A stretch of DNA of 64,000 nt from Pseudoneurospora amorphoporcata. Taxonomy: Eukaryota > Ascomycota > Sordariomycetes > Sordariales > Sordariaceae. Shown piece by piece: positions 21,861 to 33,346 of the stretch. The stretch covers positions 86,203 through 150,202 of the forward strand of contig MU859134.1 in assembly GCA_033297205.1 (NCBI GenBank). The letters run 5' to 3'. The position numbers were made by a program, and so were the translations under genes. The notes below the pieces were generated by a model. That model was not told where the DNA came from, searched no databases, and saw only the letters and a list, made by a program, of their open reading frames with translations. Every line of letters starts with the position of its first letter. Position 1 is the stretch's first letter.

Positions 21861-21956
21861 TGCTTCCATTCCATCTTCGCTTCAACTTTGAATCATCAAA
21901 CAAACTCGACATTACCACACTCGTCAACAGCACGTTTATGTCCCATTACCGACAAA

Positions 21957-22928
21957 ATGGCGCCATCTCCGCAAACAATAGGCGAATTTAGCGTCCTCCC
22001 GATCTCGATCCCACCCGTTCCGTCGTTCCCTCGCAATGTTGTTCACTACCTCTACGTCCGACGAAACGCCCCCAAGATCCCTACAGCCAACGATTCCAGG
22101 AGTCTCTTCCTGGCAAACGTCCCCGTCGACAGCACAGAGCTTCACCTTCGTGCTCTTTTCGCATCACTAGTCGGCGCCGGTCGCTTCGAGAGCGCTTCGT
22201 TCGAGGATGAGAGGAAGGAGGCCGAGGCCGTCGCTGCTGCCCTAGATGCCGCGCCCGCACAGGCCGTACGATTACTAGCTTCCCACGGCAAGAAGAGGAA
22301 ACGCGAGGACCAAGAGGCTGCGGAGAGAGCCGAGGAAGAAGCTGCTGCCCGACTTCCCAGCACATGGACCCGACCACTACGAAAGAGCGGCAGCACCGCC
22401 GTTGTCCTGCTCGCCGACGAGAAGAGCGTTCAACAGGTTCTCAAGGCGATCGCAAGGGTTCACAAGTCGAAGAAATATCCCACATGGGGCGGCGAAGGAA
22501 ACGTGGTGGCCGAGCGCGTACCACAACTCGGTTCCATCTGGCTCAAGGCTCACAACCAGCTTTCCTACCCCGACCGCGACCAGTTACAAGCCGCCGTGGA
22601 CGCCTTCTCGACCATGTTCGCCAGGAGAGAGAAGGAAGCGGCCGAGATTGCCAAGAGACTGCGCAACGAGCCGGACGAGGACGGTTTCGTCACGGTAACA
22701 CGCGGCGGAAGAACCGCGCCGGCCACAAGGAACGAGGCCGAGGAGGCCAAGAAGAAGATGATCGACAAGGCGGAGAAGAAGAAGCAGGAGATGACGGACT
22801 TCTACAGGTTCCAGATGAGAGAGCGCAAGAAGCTCGAGCAGGAGGAGCTCGTGAAGCGGTTCGAGGAGGACAGGGTAAAGCTGGATGCTATGCGCCAGAA
22901 GCGCGGCAAGTTTGTCCCCGAGGCGTGA
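21957..22928 (+). CDS. rrp7: ribosomal RNA processing protein 7 (RRP7)
   Basis: 323 residues in one exon from the ATG in gacaaaATGGCG. RRP7 belongs to the UTP-C/CURI-linked part of the small-subunit processome in the nucleolus and is needed for 18S rRNA maturation. The N-terminal domain (about 35-200) is RRM-like: HYLYVRRN...DSRSLFLANVPVDSTELHLRALF, interrupted by a charged Lys/Glu/Ala insertion (about 105-135). The C-terminal RRP7 signature is clear from about 240: DGFVTVTRGGR, a coiled-coil Lys/Glu run, then FYRFQMRERKKLEQEELVKRFEEDR and RGKFVPEA at the end. The frame is open for 92 codons upstream, but that part runs through array spacer DNA and is taken as leader/promoter. Confidence 0.93.
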   Translation: MAPSPQTIGEFSVLPISIPPVPSFPRNVVHYLYVRRNAPKIPTANDSRSLFLANVPVDSTELHLRALFASLVGAGRFESASFEDERKEAEAVAAALDAAPAQAVRLLASHGKKRKREDQEAAERAEEEAAARLPSTWTRPLRKSGSTAVVLLADEKSVQQVLKAIARVHKSKKYPTWGGEGNVVAERVPQLGSIWLKAHNQLSYPDRDQLQAAVDAFSTMFARREKEAAEIAKRLRNEPDEDGFVTVTRGGRTAPATRNEAEEAKKKMIDKAEKKKQEMTDFYRFQMRERKKLEQEELVKRFEEDRVKLDAMRQKRGKFVPEA

Positions 22929-24575
22929 GCTGGAAAATAGCGACCAAAAAGAGTCTGTTAGCTCTGCGACGCCTTCGGCAATTCGCAGCTACATTCTATG
23001 TGCACGTCAACGTCTTGCGACCAAGCGATTGTCATTGGCAGCACGACACTACACGACGGGCCTGCTGGAGAGAGGGCCCTATGTAAACTTGCGCAAGAAC
23101 ATGCAAGTCTCTCCAAAGCCTACCGTTAGGTGAGTATTTCCAATTTTCGGTCTTTGCTTTCCAACGATATCAAGATACCATGATGACGGCCGCGGGGCCA
23201 TCAGATGTCTTTCTTGCCTTTGGGTCCAACTCCCACGGGTGGGGAGACAAAAGCTGACAAAAACCGCGTTACAACAATCTTCTCAAGCTCTCTGAAATGT
23301 CTTTGCACACCGGTTCCCGCTCATGTTATGGATCTGTTGTCGTACCGAGTTTGTGCTAACATCTGAGACCAGGAAAACGTCTTGGCATCAATCGGATGCC
23401 ATCCTTGGTACCCGCTTTCGCGGTCGCTATCGTGATATAGCTTCGAAGACCATATACCCAATAATCACGACCGAGGTGGAAGACCTGGTGCGACTGGTCA
23501 TCATAAGGACCCTGGCGATTGTGACATTTTTGCATCTCTGCATCTTGTCGGAGTCGAGTGGAAGGCGGAGACGGGATCATCTGTCAATCGTTTTCTGCTG
23601 ACAAGCTTGCAGCCTCCGCCCAATGCAGGTGTCGGATCATCACACACCAAGGAGGAGGAGGAGAAAGATCAGGGGTCAAACAACCATTCAGAAGACGTGG
23701 TATACGGGCTAGGGTTGGGGTTATATATAGCCTGTGTGTTTACTTGCGTTTCAGCTTGTTCTCCTGGCTTCTTCCGCTCCGCTTCGTGGTGTCGCCGGCG
23801 GTGTTCTGTTTGTGACGATGCGGTGTGATGAGCTACGTAGCGGTGCCGCTGTGGTTCGGTTTTCTCGCGCCAACAGTCCAACGCTGTTGCGGCCAAGCTG
23901 TGGGGAGCCATGCCAGTTGTTCCCGTTGTAGTGGCTCGCCGCCAGTGGGTGATGCGGGCTGGGGGAAGGGATTGCTACAGCAACGGGCCCCACCAAATAA
24001 ACATGCGGCTCTGTAGTTGATTCGAAGAATCCTCTTTCCAGCACTGACACTGCAGCTCTTTCTGTGTGTTGCACTCGCCAATTGTGAAGTCGGGAAAACA
24101 AGACAATCCAATTGATCGATATCCAGCCAGCGATTGACGCCTTAACGCCGCCCATTCCGCCCGCCCACAAGGTTGCCGACCACTACCTCTAGTATGCAGC
24201 GCGTTGGGACCCCTTGACCCCTAACGGTTTTTCCTGCATTGCTGTTGCTGTCGCTGTCAGGTTCCCGTCATTCCGTTCCTTCGCTGTGCTCCCTCCTTCC
24301 GAACCTTGACGGCCTGACGCCAACCCACACCTTCCTTCCACTTCGACTTCGCGTCGGAGGCCGCGACAGTGTTCGTCAACCGGAAGGTTCGACCGACTGA
24401 TCCTTTTACGAGAGTCGGCAATATCCGATTGGGGTCGAATACATACCTACCTACCTACCTAAGGTCACTACTATCGTTAAAACACCGCCGACCACTAAAC
24501 CGCCGAGTCCCGAGTTCGGAATGATCACGAATGTAACCGCCTTCTCTTCTGCACCGCCAACAACCGCTGCCCAAC
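22929..24575. other. 1.6-kb intergenic region
   Basis: RRP7 3' end and the promoter and leader of the TINA-like gene. It contains four ACCT units at about 24445-24461 and no supported open frame. Confidence 0.5.
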
Positions 24576-27500
24576 ATGATAATCTCAGACAACCTCCGCA
24601 CGGCATCCATATACATCAACAACCAGCTGCTCTCGCGCGGCCTCCTGCGCGATGGCGACAACATTGACTTTGCCTACCCGGGCGACAACGATGACGAGTT
24701 GGCGCACACCATGGGCCGTATAATGGGGGTAGTTAACGACCTGATCCTCCGGCGCGACGTACGTTTTCCTTTTGGCCCAACCTCCTCCCATTTCGTATTC
24801 TCCTTCCTCTTTCCACTGTACCTTCAGCTAACACGCATACCCTGAACCACAGCGCGACGCCGAAACCCGCGAATCCCTCTCTCAAACCCTGCGCTCCCTG
24901 CGCGCCGAGTCCCTCCGCCAAACTACCGACATCGTCCGGCTGTCCGACAAGCTGACCGACTCCTCACGAAAAACCGCGCTCGCCGAGCAAGAAGCCGCCC
25001 ACGCGCGCGCCCAGTTAACGGCCGCCGAGCAGACCGTTACCAAATTAAAAGAGGAGGCCGCCCGCCAGAAAAGTCTGGTCCAGCAAACGAGGAATGCATG
25101 CGCGAATGAGATTCGCAAAAGGGACCGGATGATTGAGGGGCTCAAAAAGGCGGTGGCGGATGCGGGGAGGACGAGGGGGACTGGACATACCAGGGGTGCT
25201 TCGAGGGATGGTGGGTTTGGAGGTGGACTAGGGGGGCAGGGGGGTGGTGTGATGAGTATCGTTGTCCAAGCGGGCGAGGAGTATAATGCTGAGGCGGGAG
25301 GCAAGATGGGGGTTCCGCAGGGGATGACGGGTTCAGAAGGGTATGATCTCCGGATGGAGACGAACGGGTTCCTTGCGGAGCTGGCCAAGGGTCTCAGCGA
25401 GGAAAATGAAGTTCTGCTGGGCCTGGTGAGGAGGACGGTGAGAAGAATGCAGGAGATGAGTGGGTGGGATGTGGTTGCTAATGTTGTTGCGCAAAAGCAA
25501 CAGCAACAACAGAAAGATGAGGGAGGAGATATCAACATGGATGGTGGTGAGACAAGGAAAGAGGAGGAGGAGGATAAAGGGGAAAAGCACGCGTTGGTGA
25601 TTCCTACTAGTTGTGACGAACTCCAGCGGGACTTGGAAAACGTGCTGGAGCATATGCGCATTATCTTGACGAACCCGTCGTTTGTGCCCATCGAGGAGGT
25701 GGTGGTGCGCGAGGATGAGATTCATCGGTTGCGCGACGGCTGGGTCAAGATGGAGAGCCGATGGAAGGAGGCTGTTCATCTGATCGATGGCTGGCGCAAT
25801 AGGATGCAGGTCAGCGGTAGGCCGGTCAATGTCGAGGAGCTCAAGATGGGCTTGCGACTTAGCCCGGTCAAGGTTAAGAACGTGGCGGAGACGGCGCATG
25901 GGTTGCAGCTGGAGATGCCAAGTGTGAGGGAAGAGGAGGACGCCGAAGAGCAAGCTGATCGTGAGGAAGTCGAACGGTATCTTGAGAAGGAGAAGGCTGA
26001 TGCCGCTGCCGCTGCCGCCGCTTCTACGAATGCCTCTGGTCCAAGATCGCGAGATAGCTCGCTTCACCTTGTGCCGGCGCCACCTGGAGGTGTGCCAGAC
26101 GACCCCATGGACGAGGACAGCGAGCAATCGAGTATCTTTGAGGACGATGATCTCGATCTCGACGACTTAGATGACGACGAGGAGCCCAACGTGGAGGTTC
26201 TTGGGCACTCGTTAATGTTGAGTTCACCTCCGCTTTCTGTACCACCGCAACTCGGCCCGCTCAAGGATTCACCTGCAGCGGGTAACAGAGGCGGTTTCGG
26301 ACAGCCTAACTTGCGCCGAGGAGGCGGAGACTATACCAACGACCTACGAGCAGCGGAGGTAGGTCCTCCTGTACCACCACATGCCGACAAGCCGCAGCAG
26401 ACGAAGAAGTCCATCCGACCAGTGCGACAACAAGAGGGGGACGCTTCAGTTTCTGAAAGGGAACAGTCACGCCCATCTACTGCACCATCTACTACATCTG
26501 CCGGTAGCATCAAGCTGGTCAAGGCGGAGACTTCAGGACCCAAGGCGGCAAGTGCGGCGAGAAAACGGCCAGGGACAGCTACGACGACGACGTCGGCGAC
26601 AGGCCCCACTGCGAGGACGCGTTCACGTACACGTACGGCTGAATCTGATCGTGAAGTTGCTGCCCCTGTGACCAGGTCTCGGGCCCGTGAGGAAGCCGCT
26701 ACATCTGGTGGAACTGGGAGAGCGCAGACGACGGCAACAGGGAGGAAACCGGCTACTGATAGGTCTAGACCACCTATCACACGTGCTACAACCTCGAGTG
26801 CGGCACCAGGAACAAGAGGCAAGAGCCAAACCCGGTCGCTCACATCATCCGGTAAAGGCAAGGAGACCGAGAGCAAGACGGGCCCCAAGTTCGTGCCCGG
26901 TCACAGGAGAACCAACTCGGAGAAGACCACCTATTCCACCGCCAGCGGTCCTGGCACTCCTGGAAGGGAGAGGGAAATAGCAAGCAGTCACTCCCGACCT
27001 ACCACCTCCAATGGACTTACCAAGACAAGGGAAGCCGCACTCCTCGCCCAATCACCAAAGCTGGCACCATCACCCAGGCTCACCAAGGGTCTAGCCACCG
27101 CCAACAACAGCGAGAACGGTAGCTCAACCGATAGCGCGAACCGCAGCGGCGGCGGTGCCATCTCGCAATCACCCATCAACCCCAACCGCTCGCCCAGACG
27201 GACCGGCAACTCCCGTCTCCCGCTCCCTAGGACAGGGCTTGTTAGCACCGCTGCCCTCCAGGCGCAGCAGAGCCCGCTCAACGTGGCCACCATTGCCGCA
27301 AAGCTAGCCGCTTCTGAGCGAGAGGCTGACGCGGCGCGGGTGAGGGCCAAACTGAAGGCTATGAAGAGGTCAAAGCAGGAGAGCGTGGGTCCTTCTCAGT
27401 CTCAACGGTCAGCCAATGGCGCCAGCCAGAGACAAAGCCAGAACCAGAGTCAGCCCTCAGAAGAGAACCAACCCACCAACGGCCGCGCCACGCCCATGGA

Positions 27501-27954
27501 CATGGACTGTGACAACGACGACGAAAATCAACTAACCATGTCCCGCCGCCGCCCCGCCACCCCGGGCAGACAATCCAAAACTCCCAAAGCAGCAAGCAGA
27601 GCGGCCCGGGAAGAGGAGGCCGAGCCTTTCGACTTTGAACAAGAACAACAAGAACAAGAAGACGAAGAGGTAGACGAGCTCGCCGGGCCAGAAAACCATG
27701 ATAACTACGGAATGGCAATGGCAATGGGGATGGGAATGGGAATGGAGAAGTTGCATGTGCAGAAGCGCAAGAGGGAGAAGATGAGGACGAGCAGGACGGC
27801 GAGTCGGCGGAGGAGTACACTCAACCCATGGGAGCTGCAGAGTTTGCTGCAGGGGAGTGTTAAAGTGGCTCCGCCTATGCCGCCGCCGTCGAATCCGATG
27901 ACGGCTGGGATGGGTGGAATGGGAATGACTACTGATGTTGGGATGGAAGGTTGA
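24576..27954 (+). CDS. tinA: TINA / Msd1 / SSX2IP-like spindle-pole protein (ADIP domain)
   Basis: Exons 24576-24758 and 24853-27954, with a 94-bp intron (GTACGT...CCACAG); 1094 residues. The N-terminus (IISDNLRTASIYINNQLLSRGLL) is typical of the Afadin/alpha-actinin-binding (ADIP) family, whose fungal members include Aspergillus TINA, a NIMA-interacting protein of mitotic spindle poles, and fission yeast Msd1. A long coiled coil follows (about 62-185, heptad-like, Arg/Glu/Gln-rich), then a second helical part (about 245-300 and 320-410) containing SFVPIEEVVVREDEIHRLRDGWVKMESRW. From about 440 onward the protein is disordered: acidic run, then Ser/Thr/Arg-rich blocks, ending in a Met/Gly run (MAMAMGMGMGM) and a basic patch. 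The ADIP core is convincing. The role in microtubule anchoring is from the family. Confidence 0.82.
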
Positions 27955-29012
27955 GGCTATGTTAGGCTTCGTTCGGCCCGAGATTGCTCTGGCTCGGGAG
28001 GGTTGAGCTCAGGAAGGCGTGTGTAGGAAAGGGTCAAGCTGGTCAAGGTAGATGGTGTGATGGCATGGTTGGTTCATGTTTGCATTGCATAGTGGCATAG
28101 TGTTGGTGTTTGTTTTGGTTTGGAGCCTGATGACTCTTGTGTCGGGTCCATTCGGCTCTAGAAGCGGCCGCCGCTAGATATGCTTGTCTCGGGTTCTCTC
28201 TTGGTATGGTCTGGTCTGGTATAGGTAAAAGGTATCGTTTAGTTTACCTTTTTCATGCGTGGTGGTACGTATGGGACTAATTATGATAATGACTTTTCTG
28301 GATGTCTATAATGGTTCACGCCACCACGGTGCCCGGTTGATATGGTCATATGAAGGATGGGTTGTGTATAAAGAATGAACTTCATTATAGTATATGGAAA
28401 AGGAATGCATTGGTTTCGGATGCAAGGAGGCACCGGTCTGCCCTGGGAGCCTTGGCTGTGTTTGTGACATAAGATCAACCAACCTATGGGTGACGTCCAT
28501 GGATCGTCGATAGTCTATACCAACAAGAGACTGTGATGGAGACGACTGTGATGTTGGAGATGATAGGAGGACGAGCAAGGAAAGGATGTCGACGCTGCTG
28601 CGGGGTAAGTCGATGACAAATGTGGGGTTGTTAGTTCCGTCGCCCGAGAGGCCGATACAACTCCGGGGTGCATTCCTCTTTCGGGGACTAGGTAGACTAC
28701 CTAGTTGTCAGCCTATACAGCCGCCAGAAGTGCATGCAACCGTTCAGTTTGCCTCTTTTCACTCGCTCTTCACTTTGCACTTGCCCGATGACGACGTCTA
28801 CGGCCTACCTCTACTCACCCTCTCTTTAAGGACACTGACTCACGATATCACAGTCTATTCTGTCGGTGATTGTGTGAGACCGAAAGACTCCGAGTATAAA
28901 GAGTAAAGACGGAGACCATTGTTGAAGAGAGAGAGAAAACCCATCACTCACTTCAGCTTAACCACATCACATCAGCCCTCTTGATCAAATACACAACAAA
29001 GACGTCATCATC
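27955..29012. other. 1.06-kb intergenic region
   Basis: 3' end of the TINA-like gene and promoter of oxoprolinase. A CT/GA-rich leader with several short ATG frames precedes 29013. No gene supported. Confidence 0.5.
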
Positions 29013-32000
29013 ATGGGCTCCTCACAACAAAAAGACCGCGGCGTGCGCATCGCCATCGACAGAGGCGGCACCTTCACAGACTGCGTCGGCAACTACAACG
29101 GCGAGGACATTGTCATCAAGCTTCTCTCCGTCGACCCAGCCAACTACGATGATGCTCCCCTCGAGGGCATCCGGCGCATCATGTCGCACTTCCTCAAGAA
29201 AGAGATCCCCCGTGGACAGCCATTAGATACCGCCAAAATCGATTCCATCCGCATGGGCACCACAGTCGCCACCAACGCCCTTCTGGAAAGAAAGGGCGAG
29301 AAGATCGCCATGGTAGTCACCAAGGGCTTCAAGGACTGTCTCGTCATCGGCAACCAGTCGAGACCCAAGATCTTCGACCTGGCTATCCGCAAGCCCGAGG
29401 TGCTTTACTCAGCCGTCGTGGAGGTAGATGAGCGTGTCACACTCGAAGACTACGCCGAGGACCCAGAACGCCATCTCACCAAGGTAGACGTCAAGGCCGG
29501 GACCGCCGAAGCCAAGGACGCCAACCTCGTCATGGGTCTATCAGGAGAAGCCGTCCGGATTCTTCAGCGGCCGGAGAAGGAGATCATCCGGTCCAAGCTC
29601 CAGGAGATCTACGACAGCGGCATCAGGAGCATAGCAGTCTGCCTGATGCACGCCTACACCTTCCCCGACCACGAGGCCCTCGTCGGCGAGGTCGCCCGCG
29701 AGATCGGCTTCACGCACATCTCCCTCAGCCACGAGCTCATGCCCATGATCAAGCTCGTCTCGCGCGCCACGTCGGTCTGTGCAGACGCCTATCTCACGCC
29801 CGCCATCAAGAAATACATCTCCGGTTTCCAAAAGGGCTTCGTCGGTGGTCTGGGCACCAAGGGCGTCAAGGAATCAGGCGGCGGGGCAAAGGGTGCTCGC
29901 TGCGAGTTCATGCAATCGGACGGTGGTCTGGTGGATGTCGACAAGTTCACCGGTCTCAAAGCCATTCTTTCCGGCCCGGCCGGTGGCGTGGTCGGCTATG
30001 CCATCACCTCGTACGACGAGAACACCAAGATCCCCGTCATCGGCTTCGACATGGGCGGCACCAGCACGGACGTGTCTCGCTACGGCGAGGGCCGATACGA
30101 CCACACCTTCGAGACCACCACGGCGGGAGTGACGATCCAGTCGCCGCAGCTGGACATCAACACCGTCGCTGCTGGCGGCGGGTCTATGCTCTTCTTCCGC
30201 AACGGCCTGTTCGTCGTCGGCCCGGAGTCTGCCAGCGCTCATCCCGGTCCTGCGTGTTATCGAAAGGGCGGCCCAGCGACCGTTACCGATGCGAACTTGT
30301 TCCTGGGCAGACTCCTGCCCGAGTTCTTCCCCAAGATCTTTGGCAAGAACGAGAATGAGGGGCTGGATCCGGAGGCTAGTAGGATCAAGATCCAGGAGCT
30401 GGCGGACCAGATCAAGGCTGAGACTGGCAAGGAGATGGACCTTGATGAGGTTGCGTACGGGTTCCTGACTGTGGCTAATGAGACCATGACCAGGCCGATC
30501 AGGAGCATCACGGAGGCCAAGGGCCATGATACCTCCAAGCATCGTCTTGCTACCTTTGGTGGTGCCGGCGGTCAGCACGCTGTTGCTATTGCTGAGTCGT
30601 TGGGTATCAAGCAGATCCTGATCCATCGCTACTCATCCGTCCTGTCGGCTTACGGCATGGCTTTGGCCGATGTTGTCGACGAGCGCCAAGAGCCTGACTC
30701 TTCCGTCTGGAAGGCTGATGATCAGTCCGTCATCCAAGGTCTCAAGGATAAGATGGAAGCCCTCAAGGAGAAATCCCGCCAGGCGCTTCGTGACCAAGGG
30801 TTCGAGGATGACCAGATCGTGTTCGAGGAGTACCTCAACATGCGCTACCGCGGCACTGAGTCGGCGCTGATGATCATCAAGCCCACCGCCGAGGACGCCG
30901 AGAAGCACTACAACGGCAACGACTGGGACTTTGCCAGCGCGTTTGTGAGCCACCACAGATACGAGTTCGGCTTTACGCTGGAGGAGCGTGATATCGTGGT
31001 TGATGACGTCCGTGTCAGAGGCATCGGCAAGAGCTTCCGGTATGAGGAGAAGAGCGTGGATGAGCAGCTCAAGACGGTGCAGAAGAAGGATGTTAATGTC
31101 CAGAATAAACACAGCGAGGCCAAAGTGTACTTTGAGGGTGGACGTTATGATACGCCCATCTACAAGCTCAGTGATCTGAGTGTGGGCACTGTGATCAAGG
31201 GGCCGGCCATGTTGGCGGATGGAACGCAGACTATTGTGGTCACGCCCAAGAGCACTGCCCTAGTGCTGGAGACTCATGTTGTGGTTGATATCGAAGAGAC
31301 GGACAAGAACAAGGACGCGCAGGGAGATGGTGAGCGCGAGGTTGATCCCATCATGCTTAGTATCTTCGGCCATAGGTTCATGGCTATTGCTGAGCAGATG
31401 GGCATGGCTCTTCAGAAGACCAGTGTCAGCACTAACGTCAAGGAACGCCTTGACTTTTCATGCGCCATCTTTGATGCCAACGGTGGTTTGGTTGCCAACG
31501 CTCCTCATCTGCCTGTCCACTTGGGTGAGTTCACCCCTTTTTCCTTGTGAGGTGTTCTTTAACTGAGGATTTCTAGGCTCCATGTCCACCTGCGTCCGCC
31601 GTCAAGCAGAAATCTGGGACGGTAAGCTGCGCAAGGGCGATGTTCTCATGACCAACCACCCTTCGTATGGCGGTACTCATCTTCCCGACGTCACCCTAAT
31701 TATGCCCGCCTTCAACGCTGCCGGCGACAAGATCCTCTTCTACGCCGCCTCGCGTGCTCACCACGCCGACATCGGTGGTATCACCGCCGGCAGCATGCCT
31801 CCCCACTCCCGCGAGCTCTACCAAGAAGGCGCCGCCGTCAAGAGCGAGAAGCTAGTCTCCGAGGGAAAGTTTAACGAAGACCGCGTCATCGAGCTCTTCC
31901 ACAAGGAACCCGCCAAGAACCCGGGCTGCAGCGGCACGCGCTGCCTGGCCGACAACATCAATGACCTGCGCGCCCAAGTATCCGCCAACCAAAAGGGCAT

Positions 32001-33171
32001 CTCCCTGATCGAGACTTTGATCGACGAATACGGCGAAGACACGGTGCAGTTCTACATGGTGGCCATCCAGAACAACGCCGAGCAACAAGTCCGCAACCTG
32101 CTGCGCACCGTGCACAAGCGTTTCCAAGGCCAGGACCTCTCGGCAATCGACTACATGGACGACGGAAGCCCCATCCAGCTCAAGGTAACCATCGACCCGG
32201 ACGCAGGCGAAGCCGTCTTCGACTTCGCCGGCACGGGGCCCGAGGTGTACGCCAACATCAACGCGCCCGAAGCCATCTCCTACAGCGCCATCATCTACAC
32301 CCTCCGCTGCATGATCTCCGAGGACATCCCGCTGAACCAGGGCTGCTTGGTGCCTGTGACCGTCAAGATTCCGCCCAAGTCCTTGCTCTCTCCCTCCGAC
32401 AACGCCGCGGTGGTGGGCGGCAACGTTTTGACCTCGCAGCGCATCACGGACGTCATCTTCAAGGCCTTCCAGGCCTGCGCCGCATCGCAGGGTTGCTGCA
32501 ACAACCTCACTTTTGGGTTCGGCGGCAACGTTGCCGGCGAGAACGAAGTTAAGGGGTTCGGGTACTACGAGACCATCGCTGGCGGATCGGGCGCCGGCCC
32601 GACCTGGGAGGGAACGGACGGTGTGCATGTGCATATGACTAACACGCGCATCACCGATTCCGAGATTTTCGAGCGCCGGTATCCCGTTTTGCTCCGTGAG
32701 TTTTCCATCCGCAAGGGTTCCGGTGGCAAGGGTAAACATCGTGGTGGTGATGGCGTGGTGAGGGACATTGAGTTCCGTTTGCCCTTGCAGGTCAGCATCC
32801 TTTCTGAGAGGAGGGTGTACAGACCGTATGGTCTGGCAGGCGGCGAGGATGCGCAGTGCGGGTTGAATCTGTGGGTGAGGAAGGTGAAGAAGGCGAGGTG
32901 GGAGGATACGTTGCGCAAGATCCAGAATGGGGAGCAGGATCAGGAGGAGGATGCGGACAAGGTCGACGGGTATGAGGAGCGGGTGATCAACCTGGGAGCG
33001 AAGAACAGCGCGCCGATGATTGCTGGGGATAGGATTATCATTTGCACGCCTGGCGGTGGTGGTTGGGGAAAGAGTGGTGAGGAGAGGGAGGTGGATGAGA
33101 TTGAAGATCCGATGGGTACGTGGAAGAAGGGAAGTCACGGGGCGAGGCTGGATTTGGCGCTGCAGGCTTGA
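29013..33171 (+). CDS. oxp1: 5-oxoprolinase (ATP-hydrolysing)
   Basis: Exons 29013-31524 and 31577-33171, with a 52-bp intron (GTGAGT...TTCTAG) splitting a Gly codon; 1368 residues. It converts 5-oxo-L-proline to L-glutamate with ATP, in the gamma-glutamyl cycle, in the cytosol. The HyuA-like half shows RIAIDRGGTFTDCVG (about 10-25), MGTTVATNALLERKG, LSGPAGGVVG and GFDMGGTSTDVSR. The HyuB-like half begins near the splice with MSIFGHRFMAIAEQMG-type sequence and has NHPSYGGTHLPDVTLI, HHADIGGITAGSMPP and the C-terminal CTPGGGGWG. Both halves are on one chain, as in eukaryotic OPLAH/Oxp1, and of usual length. Strong codon bias produces a 485-residue antisense frame over its 3' half that is not a gene. 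Converges on the permease at 33347 with 175 bp between stops. Confidence 0.95.
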
Positions 33172-33346
33172 TTTTTTCATGATATGAGTGATGAAGTGAA
33201 CGCTTAGCGGGAGTTTACTTTTTCCCGGGTATATCAAAACGAAATATGAGCATATGTAATCTGCAACAACCCGCCTGACCCGGGACTCCATAGAAAACAC
33301 GAACGCCATACAAACAAAGCTTCAGGTAAGAACTCCCCCTCTTCCC

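Noticed and set aside
22364..23086. 240-codon frame overlapping RRP7
   Set aside because: It is an alternative frame of the Lys/Glu-rich RRP7 coding region.
24445..24461. ACCT repeats considered as interstitial telomere
   Set aside because: Filamentous ascomycete telomeres are TTAGGG-type. Four ACCT units are an ordinary microsatellite.
28157..28178. XbaI/NotI-like palindromic stretch resembling a vector linker
   Set aside because: Surrounding sequence is continuous fungal 3' DNA with no vector sequence. Likely chance.
31852..33309. 485-codon minus-strand open frame
   Set aside because: It is antisense to the conserved HyuB half of oxoprolinase and is explained by strong C/G third-position bias. 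No family motif.
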